NCBI GenBank assembly: GCA_017979445.1
Contig: CM030715.1
Location: 32,113,756 to 32,177,755 of the forward strand
Direction of reading: 5' to 3'
Length of the DNA: 64,000 nt
Origin: Akebia trifoliata
Lineage: Eukaryota > Streptophyta > Magnoliopsida > Ranunculales > Lardizabalaceae
In this document: positions 55,316 through 64,000 of the stretch, in pieces
Layout of the letters: each line of letters starts with the position of its first letter
Position numbering within the stretch: the stretch's first letter is position 1
Position numbers and translations under genes: made by a program
The notes under the pieces: model-generated
Database searches by the model: none
Seen by the model: the letters and a program-made list of their open reading frames with translations, nothing else
What the model was told of the DNA's origin: nothing

Positions 55316-56744
55316 TGATAAGTGGGTTTTATACCTACGAATAAACCACTTTTAAATATAATATTTTGTTAATTTTAGAGTATTTTAGTTGTTTTTATTT
55401 AAGTTTAGTTTGTTTTATACTTACGAAATAATCACTTTTAAATATAATATTTTGTTAATTTCAGAGTATTTTAATTGTTTTTATTTAAGTTTAGTTTGTT
55501 TTATATATATTTTTTTTATTCTGTGTTTTTATTTGATTTTTATACTTATTTTGCAATTTAGGAACAATATGAAACATTGGGATATTTACCAACATTTATG
55601 AGAAATTCTAACTCCAAATTGATTCACTCTCGGAATACGGAAGCTAAGCGTACAAGTTAAAAAATCCTCAAGCCACAGCTTAATAGACAACGAGGTCGTA
55701 GCGTGAATTCAAGAATTGCACAACAGAAATATAAAAATACAAGTCGTAGTATGACATGTTTTGAGGTCATGGCCCGCTTACGTTTCCAGCATTATTCGTT
55801 AATTTTTTTGAGCCGAATTAGAGGCGGATTTTGGACTCTTAAATTTTAATGACTCCATACCTATAAATAGAAAAGATTAAGTCTTTTTAGAGGGATAGAA
55901 GTTTTGGGTTTTTCTTGGAGGCACAAGATTGAGAATGAGGACGAGAGTTGGAGATTCGACTTTTAAGTTTTTTTTTCCTGAACTTTATCTCTTCTCTTGA
56001 TCTTTGTAATATCTAAAAATAGCTGAATACTTTTGTGATTTTTTTTTTTTTTTCAATGATAAACTAATTTTTATTATAGGGTTATAATGGAACTCATTCA
56101 TGATGCTTGATTAATTTTCTGCCTTTCTTTTTTAATTACTTTCATATGTGATGGTTTATTATATCTTATGTTTACTACGATTTAATTAATTGGCCATTGA
56201 TTGAATTGATTTGATAAACATTAATAATATCGGCAGAGTTATTTTGTGTTCATGACCTAGATAGAATAACATATGCTAATTTGAGATAAGCATATATTCA
56301 CGTTGCGTGTGCATCTCTTATAAGAACTTATTCTTAATGAATTCTTCTTGATTTAATTCTCATAGGCATATAAAAAGTTTGTCTAGAAGGGTATTTTTAC
56401 ATGACCATCGAAAGAGGCTTGTTGAGAATTTAATGTTCTTAGATGACAATCATAGTGGATTAATTTATTATAGAAGGAAGGAGAATTTAATCAAGGGGAT
56501 TGTTTAGGAGAAATTATAAATCTAGAATTTATCACTCATTAATCTTAAATCTGCAAATTTATTCTTTGCATTATTTCCTTGTTTATTATTAAATCTTCCT
56601 TTTAGTTTTGTTTGGATAAAATTAGAGTGAAGTAGATTGGTAATTAGCAATAGATTGGTATTTAGTCTCCGTGAGAACGATACTTTTTCATCACTTTATT
56701 ATTTGTTTCGATACATATACTTGCGTGCGTAAATTTAGACAACA
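55316..56744. mobile_element. Solo LTR, 1.43 kb, in unit B only
   Basis: TGATAAGTGGGTTTTATACC...GTAAATTTAGACAACA flanked by exact TTAGT (55311-55315 and 56745-56749). Unit A has the uninterrupted site GGTGTTAGTGATCC near 50090-50110, which proves the insertion boundaries. The end signature GAGAACGATACTTT...ACTTGCGTGCGTAAATTTA is known from Athila/Tat-like Ty3/gypsy LTRs; that assignment is inference. There is no internal domain, so recombination has removed it. A direct repeat of about 85 bases (TACGAATAAACCACTTTTAA and TACGAAATAATCACTTTTAA) lies at its left end. Confidence 0.9.
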
Positions 56745-56969
56745 TTAGTGATCCTTATTGGACATCTATTATCCTTCAAAACAATCAGAAATTCTTGATC
56801 AAATCCAATGGCCTACCAACCTAGTACAGAGAAGCCAATCAAAAAGCACTAGATCACATGACCAGCTTTGTTTATTTTGGCGTGGGATCTTACTTTTGAG
56901 GTTCACTTGTTTCCTGGTTATCAAAAAAAAAAGAAGGGGTGATTCTTTCTATATTTTTCTAAGGGGGGC

Positions 56970-57258
56970 CAACCGGATGACAGCAATAAGCCAGTAAGGA
57001 TGCTGCCATGTCAACCCCGAGGAGTTGGCACAATGGCAATTTTAGATTGATAAGGAGTTAATGCCCGTAGGTCGTCAGTTTGATACCTAGTATAAGCATT
57101 ATTCCTTGGTGGCCACCACCCGTAAGTGTGCACTCTCACTTACCTGGTGCATGTAATGTGCAAGCGTTGCACATTCCCCAAGATTAGTTCTTGGACAAGA
57201 CCATGGCCATGGACTAGGCAAAGCCCAGAAAAGGGCCCAGTCCACTAAAAAAAAAATG
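56970..57258 (+). mobile_element. SINE-like element in unit B
   Basis: GAGTTGGCACAATGGCAATT resembles a pol III A box and CGTCAGTTTGATACC a B box about 45 bases later. The 3' end is CCCAGTCCACTAAAAAAAAA. Truncated forms of the 3' half stand at the same place in unit A (50305-50375) and unit C (62399-62460), so the insertion predates the duplications. Confidence 0.55.
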
Positions 57259-58140
57259 ATGCTGTTATGATCCAAGATCACTGAATAATTTTTCTCATAC
57301 TAGTTTTGTGATATCTTTTTGTAATTCTCTCTAAAATAAAACTGTTAAGGCCTGTTTGGATTGTAGAGTTGGATTTGCAATTTCCATGAATCAACTCAAA
57401 TTCGTGGATTAAGTAGGCAAGTTCCAAGAGTTATAAATCCTCAAATCCAAAAGGACAACATGCCCTCTAGGCCAACCTAGCCATGCCACCCAAATCTCTT
57501 GAGCTGGAATTCTGTGTCGGAAAACCAATTGATAAAGTTGGTTTTCTGAGTTGCTAAGCAAGCAAGGGATTAGCAGTTAACGGAATCTTAGTTAAGTGGC
57601 AACTTCAATTTGTGAGTTGCTAGCTACTTACTATCAATACTTTCTCCACTGTCTACGAAATAGGTCTTTAATTTCCTAATCTAATCCAGTGTGTGTTTGA
57701 AAAGCAAAAGTTGAAAGTGATAGTAATTAAAACAAGGAATTAAGATAATATGGAATTCTTGGACTAGGGCATTTGAAGGGATGTAAATCGTCTTGTGATG
57801 TATGAATGGTGCAAGATCACCATCATCTTCATGGCCAAAGGATTAATGGAGGGAGAATGAGTTCCAAAGTTTCTTTTTAAACTAACATAACAAGAATCAA
57901 AAAATTGGAATCACCCATTCAAATCAAACAAACATAACAAGAATCAAAAGAACTTATCTTCCAAAATCTATTTTCCTCTTTTTCTTTGGATACAAACTTT
58001 AACAACTTGAAAAAATAAGATAAAGTGGGTGATTGAACAAAAAAATTAATAATAATAATAATAATAATAAGAATAATTGTAACGATTTCTTAATGCACCC
58101 CTTTCACATACTCCCCCTACCCTCTTATCATAAATTCGTG
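57259..58140. other. Upstream spacer of unit B
   Basis: It is closely similar to 50390-51166 and 62470-63329. An (AAT)n run lies at 58048-58075. No gene. Confidence 0.6.
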
Positions 58141-58206
58141 AATCATTTGCCTCGGGATACACATAATCATAAATCTTTTTCTTATGTATCCCAAAGCAAA
58201 TGATCT
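58141..58206. repeat. Small hairpin upstream of gene B
   Basis: AATCATTTGCCTCGGGATAC, loop, GTATCCCAAAGCAAATGATC. Relative to unit A, an A:T pair in the stem is replaced by G:C on both sides, so pairing is kept. Confidence 0.7.
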
Positions 58207-58524
58207 ATGGTTCATTGATGGTGGAGTACGGGGTGTCATATTATCATGACTCTAATAATAATTGATTACCTCCATCTCTAAGCCCCTTATTTAATTTTAA
58301 TTTTTTTTTTAAAGTGGTGTTTTATAAGTAAAAGTTGCTATGACAATAGAAATTCTTTAAGGAATAGTTTTTGACCGTGAGCTTTATTAAAAAACAACAG
58401 CTCTCTCACAACATGCCGATTTATTTGGATCGGTTCGACTTTACAAAACTATCAAACCCGGTCGGACCACCGGTTCGATCTTGTTTTGACTTTTAAAACA
58501 CTTTTGGAAAGAAAGGAAAAAAAC

Positions 58525-59368
58525 TAGGGGTGCAACTTAATTCGGTTCAAACCGAGAACCGAACCAAACCGTGAGATTTGGATTGGTTTGGTTCGATTTA
58601 AATTAGTTTCGGTTCGATTTCGGATTTAAAAAATAAAGAACCGATGAATTCGGTTCGGTTCTCGGTTCAGGTAATATAAAAAATCGAACCAACCCGAAAA
58701 CCGAATTAATAATATTTAAAATAAAATATTAAATTTAAATTTAATTTTTAATTATTTTATAAAACTTAATTTCTCTCTCTCTCTCTCACGCTCGATCGTC
58801 TCTCTCGTCTCGCTCTGCCACTCGCTGCCACCGCCACCATCTGCCACCGCCACCGTCTGTTAGTACCACCGTGTCTCTCACTCACTCTCTCTCTCTCTAC
58901 TCTCTCGCTCTTGCTCGCTCGTCTCTCTCTCGCTCACCCGCTCGTCTCTCTCGCTCGCTCGTCTCGTCTCTGCGATCCGCTACCAGTGCCACCGGCTGCC
59001 AGTGACTGCCAGCGACTCGCCTCTGCGACCTGCTGCCAGATCCTGCCGCCTGCTCGTTTCTGCCACCTGCTGCTAGATCCTGCCACCGGCTGGTCTCTAC
59101 GACCTCTCTCTGCGACTGAGACTTGCGACAGCGTCCTGAGGCTGCAACCGACGACAGGTTTTCCTCCATCTCTATCTCTCTCTCGGCTGCGATTGACGAC
59201 CAACCCATAAAACCGAACCGAACCAAACCGAATTAAGATCGGTTTGGATTGGTTCGATTCTGAAAGAATTCGGTTCGATTTTGGTTCTTATATAATGGAA
59301 CCGATCTTGATCGGTTCGGTTCTAATTTTGTTCTAACCCGAAGCAACACGAACCGAGTTGCACCCCTA
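58525..59368. mobile_element. Non-autonomous hAT element directly before gene B
   Basis: It starts TAGGGGTGCAACTT and ends GAGTTGCACCCCTA, with an exact 8-bp duplication AAAAAAAC (58517-58524 and 59369-59376). Subterminal GGTTCGGTTC/GAACCGAACC repeats fill both ends. The middle (58770-59180) is a CT-rich tract with TCTCTCGCTCGCTCG and CTGCCACC repeats. It is absent from the same place in units A and C. The right end is only 89 bp from the ATG of gene B. It has no transposase. Confidence 0.9.
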
Positions 59369-59457
59369 AAAAAAACACCTTAACAACCATAGGATCGTCA
59401 ACGAGACTTATAAAAAAGAAAAACCCATCGTTCCAACTCCACCAGTCACAAACAAAC

Positions 59458-60480
59458 ATGGCAGGTCCTCAAGTTCCCCTCCAAACCACCAGCGATGTCT
59501 ACAAATTCCTTAGCCTCGTTCCCAACTCAGACGGCTCACTCACTCGACTCACCAAAATACCCACTTTACCACCCGATTCCAATCATCAACTCGTCATCTC
59601 GGAAGACATCCCTCTCAACACCACCACCAATACTTGGTTCCGAATCTTTCGTCCTCGCATACATCAACCTTCAAACAAAAAGCTTCCTCTTATAATTTAC
59701 TTTCATGGAGGAGGGTTTGTAATCCTCAGCTCTGCATCTCTCCCTTTCCATGAATCTTGTGTTCGAATGGCGAGTGAAATCCCAGCTTTGATTCTCTCAA
59801 TCGATCATCGACTCGCCCCAGAAAATCGACTCCCTTCAGCTTACGATGACGCCCTAGATGCGATTAATTGGGTCCACAAACAAGCATCGAATGGTGATCA
59901 TTGGTTATGCGAGATAGTCGATTTCTCCAAGTGTTTCTTAATGGGTACTAGTTCTGGTGGAAACATAGCTTATCAAGCTGGTTTGCGTTCTCTGAGTTTA
60001 GATCTGAAACCAATGAAGATAGCTGGACTAATCTTGAACCAACCATTCTTTGGTGGGGTCAAGAGAACTGGATCAGAGCTTAGATTGGTGAATGATCGAA
60101 TCTTGCCATTAATAGCTGGAGATCTGATGTGGGAATTAGCTTTACCAATTGGATCTGATCGAGATCACGAGTATTGTAACCCAATGATTAATGAAAAGTC
60201 GACTCAGCGAGTTGAGATTGGTTTGTTACCAAAGTGTTGGGTTAGAGGGTATGGTGGGGATCCATTAATTGATCGACAGATGGAATTTGTGAAGATGTTG
60301 GAAGCTCATGGTGTGTGTGTTGTGGCACAGTTAATTGATGATGGTTATCATGCTGTGGAGCTTTTTGATTCGAAGGCGGCCAAGGCCTTTTTTATGGATT
60401 TGAAAGATTTTATTGACTCTTTTCAAACTCAAGGTAGTGGTATTGATGTTGGCAGTGTTGCTCCAAGATCAAGTTATTAA
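59458..60480 (+). CDS. Plant carboxylesterase (CXE), gene B
   Basis: An intronless gene of 340 residues and a close tandem copy of gene A. The catalytic set is kept: HGGGF (83-87), GTSSG with Ser165, Asp268 and His298. Differences include Tyr117 to His in the usually conserved YRLAPE motif, HFIDDGYH changed to QLIDDGYH, and one extra C-terminal Tyr. Enzyme activity is expected, but the His117 change is unusual for the family. No targeting signal. Its promoter is split by the hAT element at 58525-59368, which leaves 89 bp of native sequence before the ATG, so its expression may differ from gene A. Confidence 0.9.
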   Translation: MAGPQVPLQTTSDVYKFLSLVPNSDGSLTRLTKIPTLPPDSNHQLVISEDIPLNTTTNTWFRIFRPRIHQPSNKKLPLIIYFHGGGFVILSSASLPFHESCVRMASEIPALILSIDHRLAPENRLPSAYDDALDAINWVHKQASNGDHWLCEIVDFSKCFLMGTSSGGNIAYQAGLRSLSLDLKPMKIAGLILNQPFFGGVKRTGSELRLVNDRILPLIAGDLMWELALPIGSDRDHEYCNPMINEKSTQRVEIGLLPKCWVRGYGGDPLIDRQMEFVKMLEAHGVCVVAQLIDDGYHAVELFDSKAAKAFFMDLKDFIDSFQTQGSGIDVGSVAPRSSY

Positions 60481-60611
60481 AACAAGATATTTCTAATTAA
60501 TTGTATTTTATATGATTGTAGTAAGGAAAATAATAGAATAAGTAAAAATAGATTGGATATGGATGTTGTTGACGGTAGTCTTATATGTGATAATTATAAA
60601 AATTGTTGATC

Positions 60612-60617
60612 AATAAA
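60612..60617 (+). terminator. Poly(A) signal candidate, gene B
   Basis: AATAAA 131 bases after the stop codon, in the same context as in gene A (ATCAATAAAGGGGCATA). Confidence 0.5.
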
Positions 60618-61299
60618 GGGGCATATCTTCTGGAAATCATTACAAGTTTCATGTTTTTTTTTTGTTTTTTGAAAAGTTTGTAAAATTCTCTGAATAAGGG
60701 ATCAATCGATAAAATTTGTGAATCTATAAATTAATAAGTGATTTATTGATTAGTCGTTGAATAGTATAATATTTTTACTATTCAATCTCAAAATTTTATG
60801 TTGTTCTAATATCTAGATAGGATGCTTTTGGGTGATTGAAGATGATGGATTTTGGGGGAAAAAAATCAAATAATATTATTTATATCATATCTGGATGATT
60901 GTCAAATCTGAACTTAGTGAACTCACTTTTGAAAAGAGTCCCAATAGAAAAAAGGGATGAAAGGTTGAGAAAAAGATTGTTAATGAGTTGACAATTTAGT
61001 TGAACAATAAATTAGCTTTAATGAGGACGGTTGTACCTCTCTTTCGCTAAGATGGTGGTTAAGCAATAAATTGGCTGTACAGACAATAGAGGTAAGTCAT
61101 CCTTAGAGCATTTTCAATAGGGATGTTAAAAATCAGATAGTAGCACATATTTTAACTAGTTCATTGGAGCATTTAAGCACGTAAAATTGGTTGATCACCA
61201 CTCAATCAGTTGCGTGTAGGACTTTTGAAGGGGGCTTGTACGTGTGACTAGGATTAGTCTCACCAGAAGGGTGGGCATAACCACGATAAACTCTATTTC
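60618..61299. other. 3' flank of gene B with SINE piece
   Basis: It matches 52788-53479. 61200-61285 carries the SINE 3' part (GTGACTAGGATTAGTCTCACC). Confidence 0.6.
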
Positions 61300-61500
61300 T
61301 TCTCATAGTGAGAAATTGATTTATTGGAACAAGCATGCAGCAGCCGGTTGGATTAAAATAAATGTTGATGGTTCTTATATTGACGACGTGGAGATATATT
61401 GTGAGACATTCAAATTTTTTTTTTTTTTTTTTTTTGAGATTCTACCAATAATGTAGTGGAGTTCAAGGAGTTAGCCGATGGGATGAATGCGGCACCTATA
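61300..61500 (+). pseudogene. RNase H-like (RVT_3) fragment at the B/C unit junction
   Basis: The plus strand gives LIYWNKHAAAGWIKINVDGS, then YIDDVEIYCETF. After a T-run (61412-61433) it gives TNNVVEFKELADGMNAA. It is slightly better preserved than the copy at 53480-53665. Confidence 0.7.
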
Positions 61501-61506
61501 CCAGAA

Positions 61507-61908
61507 TTTTTTTTTTTTTATATTAATAAGCTGAGGCAAAGGCCCCTCCCATTATATTAATTAAGAGAAAGGATTACATCCGCTAAATACTTAGTATTCA
61601 AATCCTTTGCAAGGATTAGCAACATCTCGTGAGGGACATTACAAACATCATTTAATTAAAAAATCTGTCTCATCTAAAACTGCTAAACCCTTAGCTAGGA
61701 AATCAGCAACTTAGCTAGTTTCTCTCCAATATATAGTACTCAAAAGAACAATAGGTGAATTTCTTCCCGAATTCTTCAATTCATTGATGGTTCTTTTTCT
61801 AGTTTTGATCTCTATATGTTTTTTTTTATATGGTAAAAGTGTAAGTTGTGTGAAAGTATGTTTTGTGAATATGGTTATTACTCAATTTGAATGTGTACTT
61901 ATACTTAC
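61507..61908 (-). pseudogene. LINE 3' fragment at the start of unit C
   Basis: A third copy of the LINE tail (T-run 61507-61518, then AATAAGCTGAGGCAAAGG). The minus strand contains the decayed VADFLAKG motif near 61690-61720. Confidence 0.62.
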
Positions 61909-62292
61909 TAGGGGTGAAACTTGGTTCGATTTAGAGTAAAATCATAATCGAATCGACCAAGGTCAATTTCATTATATAGGAATCAAAATCAAACTGATTT
62001 GATCTAGAACCGAACTAACCCAAATCGACCTTAATTCGGTTTGATTCTGTTCAATTCCATGGGTTGAAAAAAAAATACACAAATTAATCAATAAAATGAT
62101 GGGAAATTGGAAACACATACCTTCTCTAGCAATTGCAAATGGAGATAGCAATTTCGATCAAAAATCACCATTACCGTTACTATTATTGTTACCACTACCA
62201 CCACCATTCCAATCGTCGCCTCCGCCATTACTAATGGAAAAGATCAGAGGAAGGAGAGAAGAAGGATGAAAAAAGAGACCCCCTACCCAATG

Positions 62293-62323
<31 letters not shown>

Positions 62324-62398
62324 ACCCGTCGATTGTCGGAGTTGAGATAGCCCTCAGTCGTAAACAAGAGAGAGAAAGAGACTGACTGACCAACCGCC
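61909..62398. mobile_element. hAT-like element, right end deleted
   Basis: It starts TAGGGGTGAAACTTGGTTCG and has GAACCGAACTAACCC-type subterminal repeats, like the element at 58525. (TG)n and (GA)n runs are at about 62290-62320. It stops at CCAACCGCCC without a right terminus and joins GAGATTAGTTCTT, a point that lies some 3 kb further on in unit B. The right end was therefore lost in a deletion that removed the part of unit C corresponding to 54060-57180. Confidence 0.72.
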
Positions 62399-63329
62399 CG
62401 AGATTAGTTCTTAGACTGGGCAAAGCCCAGCAAAGAGCCCGGTCCACTAGAAAAAAAAAAAAAAAAAGAAAGGATGTTGCTATGATCCAAGATCACTGAA
62501 TAATTTTTCTCATACCAGTTATGTGATATCATTTTGTAATTCTCTCTAAAATAAATCTATTAAGGCCTGTTTGGATTGTAGAGTTGGATTTGCAATTTTC
62601 ATGAATCAATTCTAATTTGTGGGTTAAGTAAGCAAGTTCCAAGAGTTATAAATCCCCAAATCCAAGAGGACCACATGCTCTCTAGGTCAACCGAGCCATG
62701 CCACCTAGATCTCTTGAGCTGGAATTATGTGTTGGAAAACCAATTGATAGGGTTGGTTTTCTGAGTTGCTAAGCAAGCAAGCGATTATTAGTTAACGAAT
62801 AATCTTAGCTATGTGGCACCTTCAATTTGTGAGTTGCTAGCTACTTACTATCAATACTTTCTCCAACTCCATTCTATCTACCAAATAGGTCTTTAATTTC
62901 CTAATCTAATCCTGTGTGTGTTTGAAAATGATACTAATTAAAACAAGGAATTAAGATAATATGGAAGTCTTAGACTAGGGCATTTGAAGGGATGTAAATC
63001 CTTTTGTGATGTATGAATGGTGCAAGATCACTATCATCTTCATGGCCAAAGGATTAATGGAGGGAGAATGAGTTCCAAAGTTTCTTTTTAAACTAACATA
63101 ACAAGAATCAAAAAATTGGAATCACCCATTCAGATCAAACAAACATTACAAGAATCAACAGAATTTATCTTCCAAAATCTATTTTCCTCTTTTTCTTTGG
63201 ATACAAACTTTTAACAACTTGAAAAAATAAGATAAAGTGGCTGATTGAACAAAAATAATAATAACTATAATGATTTCTTAACACAACCATATGACATACT
63301 CCCCCCTACCCTCTTATCATAAAATCGTG
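62399..63329. other. Upstream spacer of unit C
   Basis: It aligns with 57180-58140 and 50305-51166, beginning in the SINE 3' half (GATTAGTTCTTAGACTGGG, then AAAAAAAAA). No gene. Confidence 0.6.
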
Positions 63330-63394
63330 AATCATTTGCCTCGAGATACACATAATCATAAATCTTTTTCTTATGTATCCCGAAGCATATGATT
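63330..63394. repeat. Small hairpin upstream of gene C
   Basis: AATCATTTGCCTCGAGATAC, loop, GTATCCCGAAGCATATGATT. The stem has one mismatch at the position that covaries between units A and B. Confidence 0.65.
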
Positions 63395-63789
63395 CTTTGA
63401 TGGTGGCATATGGGGAGTCATATTATCATGACTCTAATAATAATTGATTACCTCCATCTCCTAGACCCTTATTTAATTTTAATTTTTTTTTTAAACTGGT
63501 GTTTTATAAGTAAAAGTTGCTATGACAATAGGAATTCTTTAAGGAATAGTTTTTGACCGTGAGCTTTATTAAAAACAACAGCTCTCTCACAACAAGCCGA
63601 TTTATTTGGATCGGTTTGACTTGACAAAACTATCAAACCCGGTCGGACCCCACCGGTTCGATCTTGTTGTAACTTTTTAAAACACTTTTGGAAGAAAGAA
63701 ACAAACACCTTAACAACCATAGGATCGTCAACGAGACTTATAAAAAAGAAAAACCCATCGTTCCAACTCCACCACAGTCACAAACAACC
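63395..63789 (+). promoter_or_regulatory. Promoter and leader region of gene C
   Basis: It has the same order of blocks as before gene A, without the hAT element of unit B. ACTTATAAAAAAG at 63736-63748 is as in unit B. Confidence 0.4.
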
Positions 63790-64000
63790 ATGGCAGATCC
63801 TCAAGTTCCCCTCCAAACCACCAAAGATGTCTACAAATTCCTTAACCTCGTTCCCAACTCAGACGGCTCAGTCACTCGACTCACCAAAATGCCCACTTTA
63901 CCACCCGATTCCAATCATCAACTCGTCATCTCCGAAGACATCCCTCTCAACACCACCACCAACACTTGGTTCCGAATCTTTCGTCCTCGCATACATCAAC
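63790..64000 (+). CDS. Plant carboxylesterase (CXE), gene C, cut by the window edge
   Basis: The first 70 codons are present and open, starting [11 protein letters not shown] and running to the RIFRPRIHQ segment before the HGGGF motif. They are nearly identical to genes A and B, with Gly3 to Asp. The catalytic part lies outside the window, so function cannot be judged. Confidence 0.85.
   Translation, partial: MADPQVPLQTTKDVYKFLNLVPNSDGSVTRLTKMPTLPPDSNHQLVISEDIPLNTTTNTWFRIFRPRIHQ

Noticed and set aside
58897..59226. Arg/Glu-rich minus-strand frame of 109 residues and overlapping frames
   Set aside because: These are products of the CT-rich simple-sequence core of the hAT element, with no domain.

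Overview
The window is nuclear DNA from a eudicot plant. The signs are GT-AG introns in bHLH genes, plant carboxylesterases of the CXE class, Ty1/copia elements with an initiator-Met tRNA primer site, long Ty3/gypsy-type solo LTRs, plant LINE tails, hAT elements with 8-bp target duplications, and very AT-rich spacers. The species cannot be told from the sequence alone. I see no rRNA, tRNA, CRISPR or prokaryotic operon structure. Layout: 1-2740 is AT-rich spacer with one small fold-back fragment. 2746-12109 is one old copia element on the minus strand. It carries two later insertions, each a solo LTR with its own 5-bp target duplication (3582-7230 and 9464-11284). 12850-40900 is a tandem array of about three units built around a bHLH transcription factor gene. 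The first copy (13646-14493) and third copy (38401-39322) are open; the middle copy (30898-31600) is dead. This array was invaded by a decayed copia (15176-19990), an intact and recently inserted copia of the same family (23807-28681, perfect TSD GTATG), a decayed solo copia LTR split by a fold-back element (about 32765-33502), a hAT element, MITEs, SINEs and LINE tails. A fourth copia lacking reverse transcriptase lies at 40942-44809. 45608-64000 is a tandem array of roughly 8-kb units, each with one intronless CXE carboxylesterase gene: 51636-52655, 59458-60480, and a third cut by the window edge at 63790. Between the genes lie LINE/RNase H fragments and two clusters of fold-back elements set in (TA)n microsatellites (45151-49940 and 54302-55086). 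The strongest candidate for something new is the fold-back family. Members have related GGG-CGGTTC type termini, sit between (TA)n tracts, and are mostly built from one or two near-perfect hairpins of about 80 bp. One member (46292-47408) has terminal inverted repeats of about 167 bp that enclose a captured piece of a plant MscS-like (MSL) mechanosensitive channel gene. It therefore looks like a Pack-type gene-capturing element in the same cluster as the hairpin-only forms. The host genes form two independent small tandem families (bHLH regulators and carboxylesterases), both expanded by local duplication and reshaped by transposons. No functional link between the two families is visible.
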